DNA of 64,000 nucleotides. It comes from Streptomyces antimycoticus. GTDB lineage: Bacteria > Actinomycetota > Actinomycetes > Streptomycetales > Streptomycetaceae. The stretch is taken from assembly GCF_005405925.1 (NCBI RefSeq), contig NZ_BJHV01000001.1, positions 8,060,001-8,124,000 of the forward strand, written 5' to 3'. A program made the position numbers and the translations under genes. Under the pieces are notes generated by a model, which saw only the letters and a program-made list of their open reading frames with translations, did not search any database and was not told the DNA's origin. The first letter of the stretch is position 1. The number at the start of each line of letters is the position of its first letter. Positions 1 through 7,595 of the stretch are shown in pieces.

Positions 1-1
1 G

Positions 2-943
2 GGGAACATCTTTACCCACCCCTCCGAGGACCAGCGTTATCTCCCCCTGTACGAAGCGAAGATGCTCCACCACTTCGACCACCGGCTCGGCACGTACGAG
101 GGGCAGACGCAGGCCCAAGCCAACGTGGGCACGCTGCCGCGGGTGACGGCAGAGCAGCACGACGACCCGGACTTCGCGCCGCTGCCGCGGTATTGGGTGC
201 CGGAGTCCGACGTGGACTCCGGTAAGCGGGAGAAGAAGGGGAACCGGATCATGTGGCCGGGGGTGGCGTCGCGGCTCTCGGAGCGAGAGTGGGGGAACGG
301 GTGGCTGATGGGGTGGCGGGACATCGCTCGGTCTACGGATACCCGGACGGTGATCGGTACGCCGTTGCCTGCGCATGGCGTCGGCCATAAGTTCCCTCTG
401 ATGTTCGTCACGGCGGGGGCCGCGGCGTTGAGCGGAGTCCTGGCTTCGTACGTCTTCGACTACGTTGCTCGGCAGAAGGTCGCAGGAACCTCGATGACGT
501 ACGGCTACGTCATGCAGTTCCCGGTGCCGGCGCCGGATGCCGTCTTGCCCTTTACGACAGGTGACGGGACGGACTTGGTCGACTGGCTCACGCTTCGCGT
601 GCTGGAACTCTCGTATACGTCACGAGATATGGCCGCTTTTGCCGAGGACCACGGGGGCGAAGGTGCCCCGTTCCGCTGGGACGCAGGACGCCGCGAGCTG
701 CTACGCGCGGAGCTGGATGCCGCACTTTTCCATGGGTATGGGCTCGGCCGTGATGACGTGGACTACGTGATGGAGACGTTCCCCACGGTCAAGAAGCGCG
801 AGGAGGCTGTATGCGGCACCTACCGCACCAAGGCCCTCATCCTCGACGCCTACGACCGGATGGAAGAGGCTCGCGTCACCGGCGGCGCGTACCAGACGCT
901 GCTGGACCCGCCGCCGGGCAAGGGACCTCGCCACGATGCTTGA
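2..943 (+). CDS. C-terminal part of an N6-adenine DNA methyltransferase / restriction protein (5' end outside window)
   Basis: The frame is open from the window edge, so the start lies upstream. The visible 313 residues begin with IFTHPSEDQRYLPLYEAKM and FDHRLGTYEGQT, followed by a substrate-recognition-like stretch ending in VFDYVARQKVAGTSMTYGY. The FDHR..TYEGQ and DYVARQK.GGT.(L/M)TYG signatures are, from family knowledge, typical of the C-terminal target-recognition part of large Eco57I/DISARM/PglX-like adenine methyltransferases. The SAM-binding and NPPY motifs must lie upstream and are not seen. The protein probably methylates or modifies host DNA in a restriction system. With no upstream sequence I cannot say whether it belongs to a type IIG, DISARM or BREX locus; none of the other core genes of those systems is visible. 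Confidence 0.75.
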   Translation, partial: GNIFTHPSEDQRYLPLYEAKMLHHFDHRLGTYEGQTQAQANVGTLPRVTAEQHDDPDFAPLPRYWVPESDVDSGKREKKGNRIMWPGVASRLSEREWGNGWLMGWRDIARSTDTRTVIGTPLPAHGVGHKFPLMFVTAGAAALSGVLASYVFDYVARQKVAGTSMTYGYVMQFPVPAPDAVLPFTTGDGTDLVDWLTLRVLELSYTSRDMAAFAEDHGGEGAPFRWDAGRRELLRAELDAALFHGYGLGRDDVDYVMETFPTVKKREEAVCGTYRTKALILDAYDRMEEARVTGGAYQTLLDPPPGKGPRHDA

Positions 944-1134
944 GCGGGGAGGCAGCGGGCGGGGCGGTGAGGTCAACCGACCCCGCCCGAGGCCGCGATG
1001 AGCCCGGCCCATATGCCAGGGGAGAACGCGAGCTGCGGGCCGTCGGATCACGCAGACCCGCTACCGCGCGACCCTGCCCTCCGGCCGTGCCGCCATCGTG
1101 TACCACCGCACCACAGATACTGCTGCATGGCCAG

Positions 1135-1404
1135 GTGCGCGGACGAGAGGCGGGCTCAGTCCCGCTCGAGGAGGCGGAGATCCGGGTCGAGGTCACCGAC
1201 GCCCGCGGCGACCGCCTGCCGGTGAAGTGTCCGGGTGAGGGTGGTGAGTCGGGGCGCGGACTGCTTCTCGTAGAGCCTCTGGCCGACGACTGGGCCGTGC
1301 GGCCACAAGGCCCCGACGGGAAGACGGTGTGGAATATGCGCTACCGGCAACGACGGGAATTCATGTGTAAACTTAGTCAACACTCAGTCGGTGGCAGGTC
1401 TTGA
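1135..1404 (+). pseudogene. Remnant of an RsbW-type ATP-binding (HATPase_c) protein
   Basis: This frame contains EIRVEVTDARGDRLPVK, then GESGRGLLLVEPLADDWAV and GKTVW. That is the C-terminal half (N-, G1- and G2-box side) of the small anti-sigma-factor-like ATPases abundant in Streptomyces. The N-terminal half with the first ATP-binding helix is missing. Just upstream, at about 1046-1130 in another frame, lies TRYRATLPSGRAAIVYHRTT, which looks like a piece of a different small protein. The whole 944-1422 interval therefore looks like joined fragments rather than a working gene, left by deletions between the restriction gene and the helicase. It has no proper start and the end of the frame is unrelated to the family. 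Confidence 0.55.
1366..1380 (+). promoter_or_regulatory. Shared island motif, copy 1 (upstream of helicase)
   Basis: TGTAAACTTAGTCAA lies 42 bp before the helicase start. Near-identical 15-mers occur upstream of the methyltransferase (3619) and between the kinase and the pPIWI operon (7484, minus strand). The core is a weak dyad, RAC-N3-GTY. It could be an operator or promoter element; this is an inference from three aligned copies. Confidence 0.5.
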
Positions 1405-1422
1405 CGAGGGGGCGGGGCTGGC

Positions 1423-3588
1423 ATGCCGCAGATCGCGATCACAAACACCTTCTGGCAGGGGGTGGACCGGCTGGACAAGCCGGCCCGCGCCCGGGTCCAC
1501 AAGGCCATGGAGAAGTTTCAGCAGCTCACGATCCACCAACTGCACGCGGACAAGGGGCTTCATCTGGAGTCCGTGGTCAGCTCGCGCGACCCGCGCATGC
1601 GCACGATCCGGGTCGACGACGGGGTGCGTATCGTTCTGCTCGCCCCCGACGACGCCAGCGACCTCTTCGTCTTCGTGCACGTCGTTCCGCACGACAAGGC
1701 GTACTCCTGGGCCAAGCGGCGGCTCTACACGGTCAACGCCGTGACCCGCTGCCTCGAGGTGCGCGACCTTACCGCGATGGAGCAGATCACCCCGCTGTTC
1801 GCGCAGGAGGCCGAGGCCGCGCCCCAGCTCCTCTTCGCCGCCTGGTCGGACACCGCGCTCAGGCATCTCGGCGTCGACGATGTGACCCTTCGCGCCGCGC
1901 GTACCATCACGGGCAAGGCGCAGCTGGAAGCGTTCGGTTCGCTGATGCCGGAGGACCAGTTCGAGGCGCTCTGGCTGCTCGCCGAGGGTTTCAAGGCCGA
2001 GGACATCTACCGTGACCTGGTCGCGGCCCGGCAGAGCACGTCGCCCGAAGGCGACGCCTCAGAGCAGGGCGAGCTGGCCGCCGCCGTCAGCCGCACCCGG
2101 AGCCGGATCGCCCTCGTCACCGGACCCGAGGAACTCGCCGACATCCTCGCCAAGCCCTTCGATGCCTGGCGGGTCTTCCTCCACCCCGCCCAGCGTCGTA
2201 TCGCCTACCGGCCCAGCTATGCGGGGCCCGCCCAGATCACCGGAGGTCCCGGTACCGGGAAGACCGTCGTCGCTCTGCACCGGGTCAAGCACCTTCTCGA
2301 CCGCTCGCCCGACTCGCGCATCCTGCTCACCACCTATACCGGCGCGCTCGCCCGCTCGTTGCGCGGCGGGCTGGCCCTTCTGTTCGACCACGACCGCACC
2401 CTGCTCGACCGGGTCACCGTCACTACCGTCGACGCCATAGCCCGGCAGACTGTGCGGCAGCTGCACGGCAACCCCGGTACCGTCCTTGGCGACAAGGACG
2501 AGCGGCTGCGGTGGCAGCGCCTCGCCCGCAAACTCGAACTGCCGTGGAATGACGCCTTCCTGGCCCAGGAGTATCGGCATGTCGTCCTCGCCCAGGACCT
2601 GCGTACCCCCGAGGCGTACGGCGATTGTCAGCGGCGCGGACGTGGCAGTGCGCTCGCGCGGGCGCAGCGGGAGCGCGTGTGGCAGGCCGTGGCGAGGTTC
2701 GAGGACGAGCTCACCCGCGACGGGGCCTGCACCTGGCTCCAGCTGTGCGCTCAGGCGGTCCGGCTGCTGCACGACAAGCCTGGCGAGGGGCCGTCGTACG
2801 ATCACGTGGTGGTGGACGAGGCGCAGGACCTGCACCCTGCCCAGTGGCGGCTGCTGCGGGCGCTGGTCCCGGAAGGGCCCGACGACCTTTTCCTTACCGG
2901 CGACCCGCACCAGCGGATCTACGACGCCCGGGTCTCGCTGCGTTCGCTCGGGATCTCCGTCGCCGGGCGCGGTGCCCGGCTGCGGATCAACTACCGCTCC
3001 ACGGAAGAGATCCTGCGCTGGTCGCGGGCGCTGCTCGACGGTGAGCCAGTCGCCGACCTGACCGGCGACGACCGGGACTCCCTGGCCGGGTACCGCTCGC
3101 TACTGCACGGGGAGCGCCCCGTGTGCCAGGGCCACGACTCGGAGCCGGCGGAGGGCGCCGCCGTCGTCCAGCGCGTCCTCGACTGGGTGGCAGCCGGTGT
3201 CGCCCCCTCCGAGATCGCGGTGTGTGCCCGCTTCAACACGCAGACCGCGCGCATCGGCGACCGGCTCGCCGAGGCCGGGCTGCCCGTCGTACGGGTGAAG
3301 GACAGGGAGCCGGACGACTCTGTAGGGGTGCGGGTGTCGAGCCTGCATAGTCTGAAAGGGCTGGAGTTCCGCTGTGTGGCCGTGGCGGGCGTGACGGCCT
3401 CCGCCTTCCCGTTCCAGGCCGCGGTGACACCGGCCGAGGTGGACCGGCTCCAGCACGTGACGGACCTGGCGGCCGAGCGGTGCCTGCTGTTCGTGGCGTG
3501 CACCCGGGCCAGGGAGGCGCTGTACGTGTCGTACAGCGGTCGGCACAGCGAGTTCCTCGACGGGGTGCGGGAAGCGGGACGGCTATAG
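1423..3588 (+). CDS. UvrD-like superfamily 1 helicase with N-terminal ParE/RelE-fold domain
   Basis: A 721-residue protein. Residues 1-115 resemble the RelE/ParE toxin fold (hydrophobic strands, R-T-I-R-V-D, then VVPHDKAYSWA). The rest is an SF1 helicase: Walker A GGPGTGKT near 277-284, DEAQD near 463-467, GDPHQR near 493, NYRS near 522, SLHSLKGLEF near 640 and ACTRARE near 690. All ATPase motifs look intact. The ATG follows a GAGGGGG Shine-Dalgarno. The gene lies 147 bp before an HTH-containing DNA methyltransferase on the same strand, and both carry the same upstream motif, so they probably act together, with DNA translocation or unwinding in restriction as one possibility. The ParE-like domain may bind nucleic acid or be a tethered toxin-like module; nothing in the sequence decides this. 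Confidence 0.85.
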   Translation: MPQIAITNTFWQGVDRLDKPARARVHKAMEKFQQLTIHQLHADKGLHLESVVSSRDPRMRTIRVDDGVRIVLLAPDDASDLFVFVHVVPHDKAYSWAKRRLYTVNAVTRCLEVRDLTAMEQITPLFAQEAEAAPQLLFAAWSDTALRHLGVDDVTLRAARTITGKAQLEAFGSLMPEDQFEALWLLAEGFKAEDIYRDLVAARQSTSPEGDASEQGELAAAVSRTRSRIALVTGPEELADILAKPFDAWRVFLHPAQRRIAYRPSYAGPAQITGGPGTGKTVVALHRVKHLLDRSPDSRILLTTYTGALARSLRGGLALLFDHDRTLLDRVTVTTVDAIARQTVRQLHGNPGTVLGDKDERLRWQRLARKLELPWNDAFLAQEYRHVVLAQDLRTPEAYGDCQRRGRGSALARAQRERVWQAVARFEDELTRDGACTWLQLCAQAVRLLHDKPGEGPSYDHVVVDEAQDLHPAQWRLLRALVPEGPDDLFLTGDPHQRIYDARVSLRSLGISVAGRGARLRINYRSTEEILRWSRALLDGEPVADLTGDDRDSLAGYRSLLHGERPVCQGHDSEPAEGAAVVQRVLDWVAAGVAPSEIAVCARFNTQTARIGDRLAEAGLPVVRVKDREPDDSVGVRVSSLHSLKGLEFRCVAVAGVTASAFPFQAAVTPAEVDRLQHVTDLAAERCLLFVACTRAREALYVSYSGRHSEFLDGVREAGRL

Positions 3589-3618
3589 GGGGAGGGTGCG
3601 CGCCGCCGCTGCCCGACC

Positions 3619-3633
3619 TGTGAACAAAGTCAA
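3619..3633 (+). promoter_or_regulatory. Shared island motif, copy 2 (upstream of methyltransferase)
   Basis: TGTGAACAAAGTCAA lies about 100 bp upstream of the methyltransferase ATG, in the helicase-methyltransferase gap. It matches copy 1 at 12 of 15 positions. A TAGTAG-like sequence about 10 bp downstream could be a -10 region, so the motif may overlap a promoter. Confidence 0.5.
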
Positions 3634-3735
3634 TGGCCGTAGTAGCGTGGCGGGTGAAGGGGGTGGGGTGGCTTGATCACGCGCCCCTCGTAGGGGGGAA
3701 GTCGTTATTTGAATCCGAAATGCCTGGGAGTGCAG

Positions 3736-5757
3736 ATGTCGTCATCAGGTGTCGTACCGGTGACCTTGGCCGAAATCGCCCGCCTCGCGGGTGTGGGGCG
3801 GGCCGCGGTGAGCAACTGGCGGCGGCGCCATGCGACGTTTCCTGGGCGGATCGGCGGCACGGATGTGAGCCCGCAGTTTTCCATGGCCGAGATCGAGGCA
3901 TGGCTGCGGGAGAACGGAAAGATCCAGAAGTCCGCAGAGCGGGAGTGGCTCTGGCCTCGGTTCGAGGCGCTCGCCGGGCGCGACGAGACCGGGCTCGCCA
4001 TCGCAGAGGTGGGACGGCGGCTCGCCGGGCGGGGGGCGGGCGGCAGTGGGCTTCTGGACGAAGTGCGTCCGCTGGTCGAGCGGGCGGTGGAGATCGGGCG
4101 GAGTGAGGGGGGCGCTGAGACCTTCGAGTTCCTGTTGCATCGCTGGCTCGACGTCCATGTGCGCCAGATCGCGACGACCCCCGAGCCACTGGCCGCCCTC
4201 ATGGCGGAACTCGCCTTCCGTACGGTCGTCGACGCGAAGGGCAGCAGGCATCGTACGACGGTCATGGACCCGGCCTGTGGCACCGGTCATCTGCTGGCCG
4301 CCGCGGCAGGATCGGCCGGGGCGGGCGCGGTCACGCTGATCGGCGGCGACCGCGACCCCGTGCTGGCCGCGTTGGCCTGCGTACGCCTGGAACTCGCGGC
4401 GCATGACGGAAGCCGACCGCGCATCGACGTACGACCGGGTGACTCCCTGCGCGCCGACCCGTTCGCCGACACACCCGCCGACATCGCCCTGTGCAATCCG
4501 CCCTTCAACGAGCGCGACTGGGGATACGAGGAACTGGCCACCGACGCCCGCTGGAGCCACGGCCTACCCCCACGTACCGAGCCCGAACTCGCCTGGGTGC
4601 AGCACTGCCTGGCCCGGCTGCGACCGGGCGGGGCCGCCGTACTGCTGCTGCCGCCCGCCGTGGCGGCCAGGAGAGCGGGCCGACGCATCCGGGGCTCTCT
4701 GCTGCGCACCGGACATCTGCAGGCCGTCGTGGCGCTGCCGCCGGGTTGCGCGGCGCCACACAGCGTCTCGCTGCATCTGTGGGTTCTGCGGGTGCCCGAT
4801 CCGAAGGAAGAGGCACAGGTGGGCGGCCGGCTGCTCCTCGCCGATGCCGCTTCCCGGTTTCCGCGGGCCTCGGCCAGGGACTCCGTCCCGGACTGGGCGG
4901 CGATCGGCGCCTTCGTGCGCGATGCCTTCGACGCGGCGGACGGTACGGAGCCCTGGAGCTCCCACTACGTGAGAACCGTGCCCGTCATCGACCTCCTCGG
5001 CGACGAGGTCGACCTCACTCCGGGACGCCACATCGCCCCGTCCCCCGCAGACACCGGCCGTCAACTGGCTGTATCCTGGAAGGAGTTCAGCGAGCTGGTC
5101 ACCGGTATGGGCAAGTCGGCCCGACTGCTCGCGGGGCTCGGCCTCACATCTGATGCGGCAGACACGCCGACGGCGACCACGGTGGCCGAACTTGCCCGGG
5201 CCGGGGCGCTCACCCTGCGTGGCGGTCAGCAGCCGCCGGAGGGAACAGTAGGCGAAGGGCAGCCGGTCGGCGAGGGATTCCCCTTGCTCACCGTCCCCGA
5301 CCTGCTGGTGGACGGCCAGCCCCACGGCTGGCTCGCACCTGATGTCGTATCAGCCTCCGGGGCGGTGGTCGCAGAAGCCGGGGACGTCGTGGTGGTGGGC
5401 GTAGCGCGGGCGTTCTCCGCCTGGGTCCACGATGGGCCGCCGACGGTGCTTGGCCCTCAGCTGCACGCTGTACGGGTGCAGCCCGAGCAGCTCGACGCCT
5501 GGTTCCTCGCCGGCTCCCTACGGGCCCCGGCCAATGCCAGGCAGGCGGGAACGCATACATCCAGCTCCTCCCGTATCGATGTCCGCCGGCTCCAGGTGCG
5601 GCAGGTGCCCCTGAATGAACAGCGGCGTTACGGAGCGGCGTTCCGGGAGCTGGCCGAGTTCGAAGGGATGGTGCGCCGCGCGGACACCCTCGGTCACGGC
5701 CTCGTCCGTGACCTCGGCGACGAGCTGGCGGCCGGGCGGCTGTCCGGCGCGGTGTAG
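3736..5757 (+). CDS. N6-adenine DNA methyltransferase with N-terminal HTH and C-terminal HsdS-like region
   Basis: 673 residues from the ATG at 3736 (GGGAG 5 bp upstream); an in-frame TTG at 3709 is a weaker alternative. Residues 8-45 form a MerR/phage-AlpA-like helix-turn-helix (LAEIARLAGVGRAAVSNWRR). The class I methyltransferase core carries SAM motif I DPACGTGHLL near 178 and the catalytic NPPF near 254, the HsdM/N6-Mtase type. The last 150 residues (VVVGVARAFSAWVHD to RRLQVRQVPLNEQRRY and a terminal helix) look like half of an HsdS specificity subunit, so recognition and methylation may sit in one chain. No nuclease domain is visible here. The HTH could let the enzyme autoregulate its locus; the shared 15-bp motifs nearby are candidate sites. 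The gene is convergent with the kinase. Confidence 0.85.
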   Translation: MSSSGVVPVTLAEIARLAGVGRAAVSNWRRRHATFPGRIGGTDVSPQFSMAEIEAWLRENGKIQKSAEREWLWPRFEALAGRDETGLAIAEVGRRLAGRGAGGSGLLDEVRPLVERAVEIGRSEGGAETFEFLLHRWLDVHVRQIATTPEPLAALMAELAFRTVVDAKGSRHRTTVMDPACGTGHLLAAAAGSAGAGAVTLIGGDRDPVLAALACVRLELAAHDGSRPRIDVRPGDSLRADPFADTPADIALCNPPFNERDWGYEELATDARWSHGLPPRTEPELAWVQHCLARLRPGGAAVLLLPPAVAARRAGRRIRGSLLRTGHLQAVVALPPGCAAPHSVSLHLWVLRVPDPKEEAQVGGRLLLADAASRFPRASARDSVPDWAAIGAFVRDAFDAADGTEPWSSHYVRTVPVIDLLGDEVDLTPGRHIAPSPADTGRQLAVSWKEFSELVTGMGKSARLLAGLGLTSDAADTPTATTVAELARAGALTLRGGQQPPEGTVGEGQPVGEGFPLLTVPDLLVDGQPHGWLAPDVVSASGAVVAEAGDVVVVGVARAFSAWVHDGPPTVLGPQLHAVRVQPEQLDAWFLAGSLRAPANARQAGTHTSSSSRIDVRRLQVRQVPLNEQRRYGAAFRELAEFEGMVRRADTLGHGLVRDLGDELAAGRLSGAV

Positions 5758-5929
5758 GACAGCCGGTCACATCCGCCTGCCCGCGAGCGTGGGAGGGGGC
5801 GGTGTATGCGACTGTCCGCACACGCGAGGCGGGCACCGTGTGTCTTGCTCCCGCGCTCACGGCCGGTGCCACATATGCGCACATCCGGCCGGCCCCCGTG
5901 CATCAGGCGTCCGGGACGGAGATGATGCG

Positions 5930-7408
5930 TCACACGCCCGTGCATCCGGGATCGGCTAGCCGCGCCGTGATCTGGCCGTCCACCGCCCGTCGTACGTCCT
6001 CCACCCGCTCCGCGAGCTCGGCGGGCAGTCCGGCGGCCGTGTGTCCCGCCGCGTCGACGGCCTCGATCGCGGTCTCCATCTCGCCGAAGGCGAGCCGGCA
6101 CTCGGCGACCCGCAGCCGGAGCACGGCCCTCTCGGCCCGCTCGGCGGGGCCGTCGCCGTGCAAGAGGTCGTTGGTGATGTCCTGGAAGATCGAAGCCGCG
6201 GAGCCTAGGTCGCCTGCCAGCCGCAACCCTTCTGCCGCCAGCCGCCATACGCGTCGGACCAGAGGGCGACGTGCCCCCCATTCCTCTCGGACCCGCTCCG
6301 TCATCTCCGCAAGACTGCGGACCGCCTCGCCCGGTTCTCCCGTTTGGACCTCCGACTCGGCCTGCGCGCAGAGCCGTTCGACGGTGCGCGCGTCGAGCCA
6401 CTCCTCCTCGCCCGCGATGGAAGCGGGTGCCGTGGCGCGAGCCGGGCGCGGCACTGGCCGCTCCTTCGGCCTACGGCAGGGGGCGGTGGGGTCCGGACGG
6501 GTCCGGGGCCGGGGCTCCGGATCACCGGGGCGGGGCCGCCACGGGGCAAGGACGTCCAGAACTTCGCCGATGGCAGGACGCCGCTCGGGCTTCTTGTCGA
6601 GCATGCGCAGCACCAGATCGTCGAGGACCTCGGGGACGCCCGCGGTGTACACGCCCGGCGGCAGCGGGTCCTCGTGCAGGTGCTTGTCGATCAGTCCGGA
6701 GTCCTCGCCGAGCACGAATGGGGGACGACCGGCAAGGAGTTCGTAGACGATACAGCCGAAGGAGTAGATGTCCGTCCGCGCGGTGGGCTCCTTCTCCAGG
6801 ATCTGCTCGGGCGCCTGGTAGCCGCGGCTACCTAGCGTCGATCCGTGCGCGGTGTACCGCGTGGCATCCGCACGAAGAGGCTTGGCGATACCGAAGTCGA
6901 GGAGGGTGGGCACCCCCTCCTCGTCAATCATGATGTTCTGTGGCTTGAGGTCCCGGTGCACGACGGGGAGGGTGTGCGCGCAGGCCAGGGCCTGCGCCAC
7001 CTGCGAGGCGACGGCCACCGCTGGGGCGAGGGGCAGCGTGTTGTGCTCGTCGAGGAAGGCCCGCAGAGTCAAGCCAGTCACCAGGCGCATGGCGATGTAC
7101 GGCGAGCCCTGGTGCGATCCGTGCCCGTACAGTTCCGGGATGCCTGGGTGGTCGAGGCTGCTCAGGAGTTCGACCTCGCGCCGGAACCGGGCGTAGAGGA
7201 TCGCGAGTTCGGCCTCCCTCTCGTACGGGTCGAGGCGGCGCAGGTCCTCGGAGTCGAGGCGGAGGAATTTGACCGCCACGTCCCGGCCGGTCGCGACCTC
7301 GCGGGCCCGCCAGACCTGGGCCATGCCGCCCTGACCGAGCGGGGCCGTCAACTCGTGGCGCCCGTCGACAAGTTCACCCGAGACGGGTTTGTGTGTGTTC
7401 GCGTTCAC
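5930..7408 (-). CDS. Ser/Thr protein kinase with TPR-like C-terminal region
   Basis: 492 residues from the GTG at 7408. The kinase domain is complete: glycine loop LGQGGMAQVW near 24, VAVK, HRDLKPQN near 148, DFGIAKP near 170 and APEQ. After a proline/arginine linker, residues about 320-492 are helical with A/L-rich repeats (for example AVRSLAEMTERVREEW and AERAVLRLRVAECRLAFGEMETAIEAVDAAG) that resemble tetratricopeptide repeats. No PASTA domain or transmembrane helix is seen, so it is probably cytoplasmic. It is transcribed divergently from the pPIWI-RE operon across a 187-bp intergenic region with a shared island motif, suggesting it is the signalling partner of the defence genes. Protein kinases occur in several phage-defence systems; the link here is inference from position. 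Confidence 0.85.
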   Translation of the reverse strand: MNANTHKPVSGELVDGRHELTAPLGQGGMAQVWRAREVATGRDVAVKFLRLDSEDLRRLDPYEREAELAILYARFRREVELLSSLDHPGIPELYGHGSHQGSPYIAMRLVTGLTLRAFLDEHNTLPLAPAVAVASQVAQALACAHTLPVVHRDLKPQNIMIDEEGVPTLLDFGIAKPLRADATRYTAHGSTLGSRGYQAPEQILEKEPTARTDIYSFGCIVYELLAGRPPFVLGEDSGLIDKHLHEDPLPPGVYTAGVPEVLDDLVLRMLDKKPERRPAIGEVLDVLAPWRPRPGDPEPRPRTRPDPTAPCRRPKERPVPRPARATAPASIAGEEEWLDARTVERLCAQAESEVQTGEPGEAVRSLAEMTERVREEWGARRPLVRRVWRLAAEGLRLAGDLGSAASIFQDITNDLLHGDGPAERAERAVLRLRVAECRLAFGEMETAIEAVDAAGHTAAGLPAELAERVEDVRRAVDGQITARLADPGCTGV

Positions 7409-7483
7409 CGCCGTGCCCCTTCGCACTCCTGCGCCATCCGGCTCACCAGAGTATCGTGAATAATTCAAGGATCGAAGCGCGCG

Positions 7484-7498
7484 TGGACTTAGTTCACA
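7484..7498 (-). promoter_or_regulatory. Shared island motif, copy 3 (kinase / pPIWI divergent promoter)
   Basis: On the minus strand this reads TGTGAACTAAGTCCA. With flanks it forms a near-perfect dyad, GTGAAC-TAA-GTCCAC. It lies 76 bp before the kinase start and 98 bp before the nuclease start, so it could control both directions. It is the best palindrome of the three copies. Confidence 0.5.
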
Positions 7499-7595
7499 AC
7501 GGTATGGCATGCTCTGGTGGTGCCCGGGCTCGTGTCGAGGGTCTCGTCGTTCCGGGGCGCATTCCTGCCCATGCCGCCCTCCACAGGGGGTCACC

